Part shown: positions 15,851 to 24,345 of the stretch, one piece after another | Layout: every line of letters begins with the position of its first letter | How positions within the stretch are numbered: position 1 is the stretch's first letter | Source: an uncultured Phocaeicola sp. | Lineage (GTDB): Bacteria; Bacteroidota; Bacteroidia; Bacteroidales; Bacteroidaceae | Length of the DNA: 33,175 bases | NCBI GenBank assembly: GCA_944320815.1 | Contig: CALUIZ010000034.1 | Location: 1 to 33,175 of the forward strand | Direction of reading: 5' to 3' | Translations under genes and position numbers: made by a program | Notes under the pieces: model-generated | What the model was told of the DNA's origin: nothing | Databases searched by the model: none | What the model saw: the letters and a program-made list of their open reading frames with translations, nothing else

Positions 15851-18800
15851 ATGAAAAAACTATTGTTGAGTCTTGCGTTGGGAACAATGGCGGCAGGCTC
15901 CGCAGCCGTGACTCCTCTCTGGCTGCGCGACGTGCGCATCTCGCCCGACGGCAAGGAAATCGTGTTTTGTTACAAAGGTGACATTTACAAGGTGGCGGCT
16001 TCGGGGGGAGAAGCGGTACGGCTCACCACACAGGATTCGTATGAGGCTTCGCCCGTGTGGAGCCCCGACGGGAAACAGATTGCCTTCTCCAGCGACCGCT
16101 ACGGCAATGCGGACATATTCGTGATGCCAGCCGACGGAGGCGCAGCACGCCGGCTTACGGTCAACTCGGCGGCGGAAACGCCTTCGGCCTTCACTCCCGA
16201 CGGGAAATATGTGGTGTTCTCCGCAAGCATTCAGGACCCCGCCGCCAGTGCGCTCTTCCCTACCTCCGCCATGACGGAACTCTACAGGGTGCCGACGGAA
16301 GGCGGAAAGACGGAGCAGATACTGGGCACTCCGGCCGAGCTGGTCTGCTTCGACAGAACGGGCGACAGGTTCCTGTATCAGGACCGCAAGGGATTCGAGG
16401 ATGAATGGCGCAAACACCACACCTCGTCCATCACGCGCGACGTGTGGATGTATGACGCCAGAACCGGAAAGCACACCAACCTGACCAGCCGTCCGGGCGA
16501 GGACCGCAATCCGGTATGGACGGCGGACGGAAACGGATTCTATTTCCTCAGCGAACGCGACGGAGGCTCGTTCAATGTGTACAGGGCATCGGTTGAAAAC
16601 CCGAAGGAGGCGGAACAACTGACTTCATTCAAGACTCATCCGGTGCGCTTCCTCTCTGCAGGAGGCGACGGGACACTCTGCTATACCTACGATGGGGAAA
16701 TCTACACGCAGCGGACCGGAGGAAAGCCGAAGAAAGTGGCCATCTCGCTCACCCGCGATGATGAAGACATGCCGGTTTCGCTGAGTTACTCCCGCGGAGC
16801 CAGCGAGGCAGTAGTCTCGCCCGACGGGAAACAGGTAGCGTTCATCGTGCGCGGTGATGTGTTCGTCACTTCCGTGGAATATGGCACGACCAAACAGATT
16901 ACTCATACGCCCGAAGCGGAAGAAGGGCTTTCGTTCGGAGCGGACAACCGTACGCTGGTCTACTCCAGCCTGCGCAACGGAAACTGGGAAATGTACACGG
17001 CAAAAATCGTCCGCAAGGAGGACCTGAACTTTCCGAACGCCACGCTGATTGAGGAGGAGGTGCTGCTTCCTTCACAGACCGTGGAACGGATGTATCCCAC
17101 TTTCTCGCCCGACGGGAAGGAAGTAGCCTTCATTGAAGACCGCATCCGGCTGAAAGTGGTGGACCTGAAAACAAAGAAGGTGCGCCAGATTACCGACGGC
17201 TCCACGTGGTATGAGCTGGGCGGTCCGTTCAGCTATTCATGGTCGCCCGACGGAAAATGGTTCACGCTGGAATTCATCGGCCACAAACATGACCCGTACA
17301 CCGACATCGCTCTTGTGAGTGCCGACGGGAAGGGAACTCCGGTGAACCTGACCAGCAGCGGATACACCAGCGGCTCCCCGAAATGGGTGATGGGCGGAAA
17401 TGCCATCCTGTTCACGACCGAACGCTACGGAATGCGCAACCATGCTTCGTGGGGATCGCTCGATGATGTGATGCTGGCCTTTGTCAACCGGGATGCCTAC
17501 GACAAGTTCCGCCTGAGCAAGGAAGACTACGAGCTGCAGAAGGAACTGGAAAAAGAGCAGGAAAAGGAAAAGGCAAAAGCTGAGGACGGAAAGGACAAGG
17601 ACAAGAAGAAGAAAGACAAGAAGGAGGACGGAAAGAAGACGGAAGACATTGTGGTGGAACTGGACGGAATTGAGGACCGCATCGTGCGCCTGACTCCCAA
17701 CTCGTCAAATATCGCCTCAGCCATCATTCCGAAAGACGGTGAATCGCTCTATTATCTTTCTGCCTTTGAGGGAGGGTTTGACATGTGGAAGATGGACCTC
17801 CGCAAGCATGACACGAAACTGCTCCATAAGATGAATGCCGGCTGGGGAGGCATGGAACTCGACAAGGACGAGAAGAATCTTTTCATCCTGGGCGGGAGCA
17901 CCATGCAGAAAATGAGCCTGGCTTCGGACGCGCTGAAGCCGATTACATTCCGCGCCGAGATGAAAATGGACCTGGCGGCGGAACGGGAATTCATGTTCGA
18001 CTATGTGTACCGGGAAGAGAAGAAACGCTTCTACGATGCGGACATGCACGGTGTGGACTGGGATGCCATGACTGCCGCCTACCGCAAGTTCCTGCCCCAT
18101 ATCAGTAACAACTATGACTTCGCAGAACTGCTGAGCGAGTGGCTGGGTGAACTGAACGTGTCGCACACGGGAGGACGCTACAGCAAATCGTCGGGCGACA
18201 GGACGGCCAGTCTGGGACTGCTTTACGACTGGAGCTATACGGGCGACGGCCTGAAAGTGGCGGAAGTGATAGAAAAAGGACCGTTCGACCGGAAATCATC
18301 GCGCATGGAAGCCGGAACGGTTATCGAAAAGATTGACGGCACGAAGCTCTCCACCTCTGCCGACTACACGGCACTGCTCAACGGGAAAGCCGGGAAGAAG
18401 GTGCTCGTGTCGCTCTATAATCCCTCCACCAAGGAGCGTTGGGATGAGGTGGTGAAACCGGTGAGCGGAGGTGCAGTAAGCGGACTGCTCTACGAACGCT
18501 GGGTGAAACAGCGTGCGGCTGACGTGGAGAGATGGTCGGACGGACGGCTGGGCTACGTGCATCTCGAATCGATGGACGACGGCAGTTTCCGCACGGTCTA
18601 TTCGGACATTCTCGGGAAATACAACAATTGCGAAGGAATCGTCATCGACACCCGCTTCAACGGAGGAGGCCGACTGCACGAAGACATCGAGGTGTTGTTC
18701 AGCGGAAAGAAATATCTTACTCAGGTCATCCGCGGACGCGAGGTCTGCGACATGCCGAGCCGGCGGTGGAACAAGCCTTCCATCATGGTGCAGTGCGAGG

Positions 18801-19102
18801 CGAACTACTCGAACGCGCACGGCACTCCATGGGTGTACAGTCACCGGAATATAGGGAAACTGGTAGGTGCACCCGTACCGGGCACAATGACCAGCGTCAA
18901 CTGGGTGCGGCTGCAGGATCCGTCGCTGATTTTCGGCATTCCGGCAATCGGCTACCAGTTACCGAACGGAAGCTATCTGGAGAATACGGAACTTGAACCG
19001 GACATCTATGTGCTGAACGATCCCGAAACAATCGTGAAGGGAGAAGACACACAACTGAAGGCGGCAGTGGACGAATTGCTGAAGGAACTGGAAAAGAAAT
19101 AA
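15851..19102 (+). CDS. Tricorn-type protease (S41 family, with beta-propeller, PDZ and protease domains), exported
   Basis: A 1083-residue exported protein similar to archaeal tricorn protease and its bacterial homologues. Residues 1-19 are a signal peptide (MKKLLLSLALGTMAAGSAA). The N-terminal half has at least seven SPDGK-like propeller repeats (for example residues 33-37 and SPVWSPDGKQIAF), forming beta-propellers that gate substrate entry in tricorn. A very Lys/Glu/Asp-rich linker (about 565-600) follows. A PDZ domain is at about 786-873. The S41 core ends the protein: His772 in NVSHTGG and nucleophile Ser987 in ANYSNAHG correspond to the tricorn catalytic His and Ser, and the Glu in the C-terminal LENTELEPD is a candidate third residue. 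The ATG at 15851 is chosen because it begins the signal peptide, though the frame is open for 87 more codons upstream. Confidence 0.93.
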   Translation: MKKLLLSLALGTMAAGSAAVTPLWLRDVRISPDGKEIVFCYKGDIYKVAASGGEAVRLTTQDSYEASPVWSPDGKQIAFSSDRYGNADIFVMPADGGAARRLTVNSAAETPSAFTPDGKYVVFSASIQDPAASALFPTSAMTELYRVPTEGGKTEQILGTPAELVCFDRTGDRFLYQDRKGFEDEWRKHHTSSITRDVWMYDARTGKHTNLTSRPGEDRNPVWTADGNGFYFLSERDGGSFNVYRASVENPKEAEQLTSFKTHPVRFLSAGGDGTLCYTYDGEIYTQRTGGKPKKVAISLTRDDEDMPVSLSYSRGASEAVVSPDGKQVAFIVRGDVFVTSVEYGTTKQITHTPEAEEGLSFGADNRTLVYSSLRNGNWEMYTAKIVRKEDLNFPNATLIEEEVLLPSQTVERMYPTFSPDGKEVAFIEDRIRLKVVDLKTKKVRQITDGSTWYELGGPFSYSWSPDGKWFTLEFIGHKHDPYTDIALVSADGKGTPVNLTSSGYTSGSPKWVMGGNAILFTTERYGMRNHASWGSLDDVMLAFVNRDAYDKFRLSKEDYELQKELEKEQEKEKAKAEDGKDKDKKKKDKKEDGKKTEDIVVELDGIEDRIVRLTPNSSNIASAIIPKDGESLYYLSAFEGGFDMWKMDLRKHDTKLLHKMNAGWGGMELDKDEKNLFILGGSTMQKMSLASDALKPITFRAEMKMDLAAEREFMFDYVYREEKKRFYDADMHGVDWDAMTAAYRKFLPHISNNYDFAELLSEWLGELNVSHTGGRYSKSSGDRTASLGLLYDWSYTGDGLKVAEVIEKGPFDRKSSRMEAGTVIEKIDGTKLSTSADYTALLNGKAGKKVLVSLYNPSTKERWDEVVKPVSGGAVSGLLYERWVKQRAADVERWSDGRLGYVHLESMDDGSFRTVYSDILGKYNNCEGIVIDTRFNGGGRLHEDIEVLFSGKKYLTQVIRGREVCDMPSRRWNKPSIMVQCEANYSNAHGTPWVYSHRNIGKLVGAPVPGTMTSVNWVRLQDPSLIFGIPAIGYQLPNGSYLENTELEPDIYVLNDPETIVKGEDTQLKAAVDELLKELEKK

Positions 19103-19126
19103 CAGGGGTGTACTGCAAGAGACAGG

Positions 19127-19168
19127 GGCACGGACGCGCAGAGGGAAAAAACTTTGCGCATCCGTGCC
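19127..19168 (+). terminator. Terminator after the tricorn protease gene
   Basis: Positions 19127-19140 and 19155-19168 form a 14-base GC-rich inverted repeat with one mismatch and a 14-base loop containing an A-run. It lies 24 bases after the stop. The following sequence is T-rich only in part (TCTTGCTTTTGG). Confidence 0.75.
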
Positions 19169-19187
19169 TCTTGCTTTTGGAATCCCA

Positions 19188-19218
19188 TTGGCCATGCCAT
19201 CTATTTTTCGTATTTTTG
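19188..19218 (+). promoter_or_regulatory. mnmG: Promoter of mnmG
   Basis: TTG at 19188-19190 (-33) and TATTTTTG at 19211-19218 (-7, an exact match to TAnnTTTG) are separated by 20 bases, close to the ideal. The ATG at 19245 follows by 26 bases. This position also argues against a longer N-terminus starting at 19164, which would have to be translated from inside the terminator and promoter. Confidence 0.8.
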
Positions 19219-19244
19219 CAACCGGACAAAACAAAAGACGAAGA

Positions 19245-21116
19245 ATGAACTTCAACTATGATGTGATTGTAATCGGAGCCGGACACGCGGGATGTGAAGC
19301 CGCTGCGGCCGCCGCCAACCTCGGGTCGAAGACCTGTCTCATCACGATGGACATGAACAAGATCGGACAGATGAGCTGCAACCCTGCCATTGGAGGCATC
19401 GCCAAAGGACAGATTGTGCGGGAAATCGACGCGCTGGGAGGATACACGGGACTGGTGACCGACAAGACCGCCATCCAGTTCCGCATGCTGAACCGCTCGA
19501 AAGGACCTGCCATGTGGAGCCCGCGCGCACAATGCGACCGGGGCAAGTTCATATGGGCCTGGCGGGAGGTACTGGAGAATATTCCCAACCTCCATATCTG
19601 GCAGGATACGGTGGAGGGGCTGATTGTGGAGAACGGAGTAGTGGCGGGTGTCGTCACGTGCTGGGGAGTGACCTTCCATGCGAAGTGCGTCATCCTGACC
19701 GCAGGCACTTTTCTGAACGGACTGATGCATATCGGCCACAAGATGCTTCCGGGAGGAAGATGCGCCGAACCTGCCTCATACCACCTCACGGAATCCATCA
19801 CCCGGCATGGCATCACCGCCGGACGGATGAAGACGGGAACGCCTGTGCGCATTGATGCCAGAAGCGTACGCTTTGATCTGATGGACACACAGGACGGAGA
19901 AAATGATTTTCACCGTTTCTCATTCATCAGTGAACCGAGAAAGCTGAAACAGCTCCAGTGCTGGACTTGCTTCACCAACGAGGAAGTGCATGAGGTGCTG
20001 CGCAGCGGACTGAAAGACTCCCCCCTGTACAACGGACAAATCCAGAGCATCGGGCCTCGCTACTGTCCCAGCATCGAGACAAAGATCGTGACTTTCCCCG
20101 ACAAACCGCAACACCAACTTTTTCTGGAACCGGAGGGCGAAACCACGCATGAACTTTACCTGAACGGATTCTCTTCTTCACTCCCGATGGACATTCAGAT
20201 TGAAGCGTTGAAAAAGATTCCATGCTTCAAGGACATCGTGGTCTACCGCCCGGGCTATGCTATCGAATACGACTATTTCGACCCGACCCAGCTCAAGCAC
20301 ACGCTGGAATCGAAAGTCATCCGCAATCTGTTCTTCGCCGGACAGGTGAACGGTACAACCGGATATGAAGAAGCGGGAGGCCAGGGAATCATCGCCGGCA
20401 TCAACGCCCACATCAACTGCCACGGAGGAGAGCCTTTTACGCTCGGACGAGACGAAGCCTATATCGGTGTGCTCATCGACGACCTTGTGACAAAGGGAGT
20501 GGACGAGCCTTACCGCATGTTCACTTCTCGTGCGGAATACCGAATCCTGCTCCGCCAGGACGATGCGGACATGCGCCTCACCGAACGCTCCTACCGGCTC
20601 GGTCTGGCCAAACAGGAACGCTACGACATCTTCCGCAAGAAGAAAGAAGAAGTGGAACGCCTTGTGCAATTTGCCACGACCTATTCCATCAAGGCCGACA
20701 AGATAAACGACGCGCTGGAAGGTCTCGGCACCGCACGCCTCACCCACGGATGCAAGCTCATCGACCTGATAAGCCGACCACAGATCACCATCGGGAACAT
20801 CACTCCACATGTCCCGGCTTTCCAGACCGCCATCGACCAGATTACGGAACGGAAAGAGGAGATTGTGGAAGCAGCCGAGGTACGCATCAAATACAAAGGC
20901 TACATCGACCGCGAACGGACTATCGCCGATAAGATCCATCGTCTGGAAGCCATCCGTATCAAAGGAAGGTTCGACTATGCCAACCTCCAGTCGCTGTCGA
21001 CCGAGGCCCGGCAAAAACTCATCAGAATCGATCCTGAAACACTGGCGCAGGCCAGCCGCATTCCGGGCATCTCCCCCAGCGACATCAACGTACTGCTTGT
21101 CCTGATGGGACGATAA
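19245..21116 (+). CDS. mnmG: tRNA uridine 5-carboxymethylaminomethyl modification enzyme MnmG (GidA)
   Basis: MnmG works with MnmE to install the 5-carboxymethylaminomethyl group on wobble uridine 34 of several tRNAs, including tRNA-Gln(UUG), using FAD and a folate-derived carbon. The FAD-binding GAGHAGCEAA motif is at residues 11-20, followed by NPAIGGIAKGQIVREIDALGG. Central blocks are RGP(A/S)WSPRAQCDR-like and PGYAIEYDYFDP, and the C-terminal helical domain contains DYANLQSLSTEARQKL-type sequence. The length is 623 residues, as expected. The ATG at 19245 gives the conserved MNFNYDVIVIG start. The tRNA-Gln encoded 3.8 kb upstream is a likely substrate. The parS site begins 7 bases after the stop. 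Confidence 0.98.
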   Translation: MNFNYDVIVIGAGHAGCEAAAAAANLGSKTCLITMDMNKIGQMSCNPAIGGIAKGQIVREIDALGGYTGLVTDKTAIQFRMLNRSKGPAMWSPRAQCDRGKFIWAWREVLENIPNLHIWQDTVEGLIVENGVVAGVVTCWGVTFHAKCVILTAGTFLNGLMHIGHKMLPGGRCAEPASYHLTESITRHGITAGRMKTGTPVRIDARSVRFDLMDTQDGENDFHRFSFISEPRKLKQLQCWTCFTNEEVHEVLRSGLKDSPLYNGQIQSIGPRYCPSIETKIVTFPDKPQHQLFLEPEGETTHELYLNGFSSSLPMDIQIEALKKIPCFKDIVVYRPGYAIEYDYFDPTQLKHTLESKVIRNLFFAGQVNGTTGYEEAGGQGIIAGINAHINCHGGEPFTLGRDEAYIGVLIDDLVTKGVDEPYRMFTSRAEYRILLRQDDADMRLTERSYRLGLAKQERYDIFRKKKEEVERLVQFATTYSIKADKINDALEGLGTARLTHGCKLIDLISRPQITIGNITPHVPAFQTAIDQITERKEEIVEAAEVRIKYKGYIDRERTIADKIHRLEAIRIKGRFDYANLQSLSTEARQKLIRIDPETLAQASRIPGISPSDINVLLVLMGR

Positions 21117-21122
21117 AAAGGA

Positions 21123-21138
21123 TGTTTCACGTGAAACA
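21123..21138. promoter_or_regulatory. parS: centromere-like ParB binding site
   Basis: TGTTTCACGTGAAACA is a perfect 16-base palindrome and matches the conserved ParB/Spo0J parS consensus exactly. ParB loads at such sites, spreads, and recruits SMC, so the site takes part in chromosome segregation. It lies between the mnmG stop (21116) and the apt start (21172), outside coding sequence. Such sites cluster near the replication origin in most bacteria that use this system, so the window may be origin-proximal, which is an inference. Confidence 0.85.
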
Positions 21139-21171
21139 ATTCATTTAAGGAAAACTTATAAAATACTGGAT

Positions 21172-21696
21172 ATGAACAAAGAAACACTAAGAAAAAACTT
21201 GAGGGAAATACCGGACTTTCCGAAACCCGGCATCCTGTTCTACGATGTAACCACGCTCTTCAAAAATGCAGAATGCCTGCAGGGGCTGGTAGACGAACTT
21301 TACAACATGTATAAAGACAAAGGCATCACCAAAGTAGTAGGCATCGAGTCGAGGGGATTCATTCTGGGCGGGGCACTGGCTGCCCGACTGGGTGCAGGAT
21401 TCATCATGGCACGCAAACCAGGAAAGCTACCCGCGGAAGTGGTACAGGAAACTTATGCAAAGGAATACGGAACTGACACCATCCAGATACACAAGGATGC
21501 CATTTCGAAAGACGATGTGGTGTTGCTGCATGATGATCTACTGGCCACGGGAGGGACGATGGCGGCTGCCTATCGCCTGGTGAAACGTTTCGGAGTAGAA
21601 AAGGCTTTTGTGAACTTCGTCATCGAGCTGAAAGGGCTGAACGGAAGAAAGGCATTCGAGGAAGGCACGGAGGTCACCACATTATTGCCGCTCTAA
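21172..21696 (+). CDS. apt: Adenine phosphoribosyltransferase
   Basis: Apt salvages adenine: adenine plus PRPP gives AMP and pyrophosphate. The N-terminal FPKPGILFYDVTTLF block and the PRPP-binding VVLLHDDLLATGGTM motif (Asp121-Asp122 followed by the Gly-Gly pair) are intact. RKPGKLPAEV forms the flexible loop. Length 174 is typical. It opens a plus-strand run with uvrC, dtd, a MazG-like gene and deoC. I see no strong -7 element between parS and the start, so transcription could continue from mnmG. The uvrC gene starts 6 bases after the stop. Confidence 0.97.
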   Translation: MNKETLRKNLREIPDFPKPGILFYDVTTLFKNAECLQGLVDELYNMYKDKGITKVVGIESRGFILGGALAARLGAGFIMARKPGKLPAEVVQETYAKEYGTDTIQIHKDAISKDDVVLLHDDLLATGGTMAAAYRLVKRFGVEKAFVNFVIELKGLNGRKAFEEGTEVTTLLPL

Positions 21697-21702
21697 GCCT
21701 GA

Positions 21703-23535
21703 ATGGAAGGAAAGAAGGAAAAGAGCTCAACGGCGGAATACCTGCATGGAATCGTGCTGAACCTGCCGGAATGTCCGGGTATCTACCAATACCTGAACAC
21801 GGAAGGGACTATCATCTATGTGGGAAAGGCAAAGAACCTGAAACGGCGTGTCTATTCATATTTCTCGAAAGACCACCAATCGGCGAAGACTCGGATACTA
21901 GTGACGAAAATAGCCGACATCCGATATATTGTGGTGAATACGGAAGAGGACGCGCTGCTGCTTGAGAACAACCTGATAAAAAAATACAAGCCACGCTATA
22001 ACGTCCTGCTAAAAGATGACAAGACCTATCCTTCCATCTGTGTAAGCAACGACTATTTTCCACGCGTCTACAAGACGCGGAAGATAGTCCGCGACGGCTC
22101 TACCTATTATGGACCGTACAGTCATATACCTTCAATGTTGGCCGTGCTCGAGCTTATCAACAAACTCTACCCGCTCCGTACCTGCCGGCTCGCACTGACC
22201 CCTGAGAACATCAGACAAGGAAAATTCAAAGTCTGCCTGGAATACCACATAAAAAACTGCAAAGGCCCCTGCGCAGGACTGATGACGCATGAAGAATATA
22301 TAGAAAACATCAGACAGATAAAGGAAATCCTGAAGGGAAACACGCAAGCCATCAGCAGTCTGCTGATGAAAAGGATGCAGGAGCTGTCGGAAGAGATGCG
22401 GTTTGAAGAGGCACAGAAGGTCAAGGAGAAATATATGCTGATAGAGAACTACCGTTCGAAGAGCGAAGTGGTAAGTACCACACTCCACAACATCGATGTG
22501 TTCTCTATCGAGACAGACGAGGATACAGCCTATATAAACTATCTGCACATCACGAACGGATGCATAAACCAGGCCTTCACCTTCGAATATAAGGTACGGA
22601 TGAACGAAAGCAAGGAGGAACTGCTGCAACTGGGGATCGCGGAAATGAGGGAACGATATAAAAGCCTATCAAAAGAAATCATCATCCCGTTCGAGCTGGA
22701 AATGGAAATGAATGGGGTTACATTCACGGTTCCCCAGAGAGGAGACAAAAAACATCTGCTCGACCTTTCCATCATGAACGTAAAACAATATAAAGTGGAC
22801 CGTCTGAAACAGGCGGAGAAACTGAATCCGGAACAGCGGAGCGTACGGTTGATGAAAGAAATTCAGGAACAGCTGCACCTCGACCGGATGCCCAACCACA
22901 TAGAATGTTTCGACAACTCGAACATTCAGGGAGCGGATGCGGTGGCAGCCTGCGTGGTGTTCAAAAAGGCCAAGCCCAGCAAGAAGGACTACCGGAAATA
23001 CATCATCAGAACAGTGACAGGGCCAGACGACTACGCTTCGATGCAGGAAGTGGTGCGCCGACGCTATTCGCGTATCCTCGACGAACAGGGGGAACTGCCG
23101 GACCTTATCCTGACCGACGGTGGAAAAGGACAGATGGAAGTGGTACGCGAAGTGATAGAGGACGAGCTGAAGCTGGATATTCCCATTGTAGGATTGGCCA
23201 AGGACAACCGGCACAGAACATCTGAAGTGCTTTACGGATTCCCCCCACAGGCGGTCGGAATCAAACAGGGGACTCCCCTCTTCCATCTGCTGGAACGCAT
23301 TCAGGACGAAGTGCACAGATTCGCCATTTCTTTCCACAGAGACAAACGGAGCAAAAGCCAGATAGCCTCGGCACTCGACCACATCAAAGGTATCGGAGAG
23401 AAGCGGAAAACAGCCTTGCTGAAGAAGTTCAGAAGCGTAACACGCATCCGTCAGGCAAGCGTGGAGGAACTGGCAGAAGTGATAGGAGAAGCGGCTGCAA
23501 AATCCGTAAAGGAAAGCCTGCAGGGAACCAAATAA
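21703..23535 (+). CDS. uvrC: Excinuclease ABC subunit C
   Basis: UvrC makes the two incisions flanking bulky DNA damage in nucleotide excision repair. The GIY-YIG 3'-incision domain is N-terminal (GIY at 26-28, YVG at 39-41). Four cysteines (in RTCRL, FKVCLEY and KNCKGPC) match the Fe-S cluster ligands reported for UvrC. A UVR motif (EEMRFEEAQKVKEKY) binds UvrB, then the RNase H-like 5'-incision domain follows (IECFDNSNIQG, LILTDGGKGQ). Tandem helix-hairpin-helix motifs (IKGIGEKRKTALL and the following AEVIGEAAA) close the protein. Length 610 is normal for the family. Confidence 0.98.
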   Translation: MEGKKEKSSTAEYLHGIVLNLPECPGIYQYLNTEGTIIYVGKAKNLKRRVYSYFSKDHQSAKTRILVTKIADIRYIVVNTEEDALLLENNLIKKYKPRYNVLLKDDKTYPSICVSNDYFPRVYKTRKIVRDGSTYYGPYSHIPSMLAVLELINKLYPLRTCRLALTPENIRQGKFKVCLEYHIKNCKGPCAGLMTHEEYIENIRQIKEILKGNTQAISSLLMKRMQELSEEMRFEEAQKVKEKYMLIENYRSKSEVVSTTLHNIDVFSIETDEDTAYINYLHITNGCINQAFTFEYKVRMNESKEELLQLGIAEMRERYKSLSKEIIIPFELEMEMNGVTFTVPQRGDKKHLLDLSIMNVKQYKVDRLKQAEKLNPEQRSVRLMKEIQEQLHLDRMPNHIECFDNSNIQGADAVAACVVFKKAKPSKKDYRKYIIRTVTGPDDYASMQEVVRRRYSRILDEQGELPDLILTDGGKGQMEVVREVIEDELKLDIPIVGLAKDNRHRTSEVLYGFPPQAVGIKQGTPLFHLLERIQDEVHRFAISFHRDKRSKSQIASALDHIKGIGEKRKTALLKKFRSVTRIRQASVEELAEVIGEAAAKSVKESLQGTK

Positions 23536-23541
23536 AATTCA

Positions 23542-23549
23542 TAATTTTG
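23542..23549 (+). promoter_or_regulatory. Candidate internal -7 element before dtd
   Basis: TAATTTTG matches TAnnTTTG and lies 20 bases before the dtd start, in the only sizeable gap (34 bases) of the uvrC-deoC run. No clear -33 element is present. It could allow separate expression of dtd, the MazG-like gene and deoC. Confidence 0.4.
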
Positions 23550-23569
23550 TACAATCAAGAAAAGACAGC

Positions 23570-24022
23570 ATGAGAGTAGTGATACAACGCGTAAGCCATG
23601 CCTCGGTCACAATCGACGGAGTATGCAAATCGTCCATCAGGGAAGGTTTTCTGATTCTTCTGGGAATTGAAGAGGCAGACACGCAGGAGGATGCCGACTG
23701 GCTATGCAAGAAAGCAGTCAACCTGCGGGTATTCGACGATGAGAACGGAGTGATGAACAAATCCATCCTCGATGTGGACGGAGAGATTCTGGTGGTCAGC
23801 CAGTTCACCCTGATGGCATCCACAAAGAAAGGAAACCGACCTTCATATATACGTGCCGCAGGGCATGAAACAGCCATTCCGCTCTATGAATATTTCTGCA
23901 ACGAACTGAGCATCTCCTTGGGAAAACAGGTGGGCACAGGAGAATTCGGGGCGGACATGAAAGTGGAACTGCTGAACAACGGCCCTGTCACCATTTGCAT
24001 GGACTCTAAAAACAAAGAATGA
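23570..24022 (+). CDS. dtd: D-aminoacyl-tRNA deacylase
   Basis: Dtd hydrolyses D-aminoacyl-tRNAs (and glycine misattached to tRNA-Ala), keeping D-amino acids out of translation. It begins with the family's MRVVIQRVSHASVTIDG strand pair. The conserved SQFTLMAS motif and the C-terminal NNGPVTICMDS, with the Gly-cisPro pair that rejects L-aminoacyl groups, are present. Length 150 is standard. The stop overlaps the next start by four bases (ATGA at 24019-24022). Confidence 0.97.
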   Translation: MRVVIQRVSHASVTIDGVCKSSIREGFLILLGIEEADTQEDADWLCKKAVNLRVFDDENGVMNKSILDVDGEILVVSQFTLMASTKKGNRPSYIRAAGHETAIPLYEYFCNELSISLGKQVGTGEFGADMKVELLNNGPVTICMDSKNKE

Positions 24023-24345
24023 CGATGACGATAGAAGAAGCACAAAAGACAGTGGACAACTGGATAAAGACCTACGGAGTGCGCTATTTCAGTGAACTGA
24101 CCAACATGGCCGTACTTACTGAAGAGGTGGGTGAACTGGCACGTATCATGGCACGCACCTACGGAGACCAGTCATTCAAAGAAGGAGAGAAACATGACTT
24201 GGGAGACGAAATGGCTGATGTGCTATGGGTACTCATCTGTCTTGCCAACCAGACGGGTGTGGATCTGACGGAGGCATTCAGGAAGAATATAGAGAAGAAA
24301 ACGTCCCGCGACAAGGACAGACACAAGAACAACCCTAAATTATGA
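24019..24345 (+). CDS. MazG-like nucleotide pyrophosphohydrolase
   Basis: A 108-residue all-alpha MazG-fold protein that probably hydrolyses nucleoside triphosphates (or dNTPs) to monophosphate and pyrophosphate. The metal-binding EEVGE motif (residues 35-39) and the second acidic DEMADVL motif (about 68-74) are in the right spacing for MazG or dUTPase-like house-cleaning enzymes. It is a single-domain form, shorter than E. coli MazG. Both the start and the stop overlap neighbouring genes by four bases (dtd and deoC), which argues for translational coupling of all three. The substrate range is not predictable. Confidence 0.9.
   Translation: MTMTIEEAQKTVDNWIKTYGVRYFSELTNMAVLTEEVGELARIMARTYGDQSFKEGEKHDLGDEMADVLWVLICLANQTGVDLTEAFRKNIEKKTSRDKDRHKNNPKL

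Noticed and set aside
19164..19244. 27-residue N-terminal extension of MnmG
   Set aside because: It would start within the terminator of the preceding gene and cover the mnmG promoter. The family N-terminus begins at the ATG at 19245.
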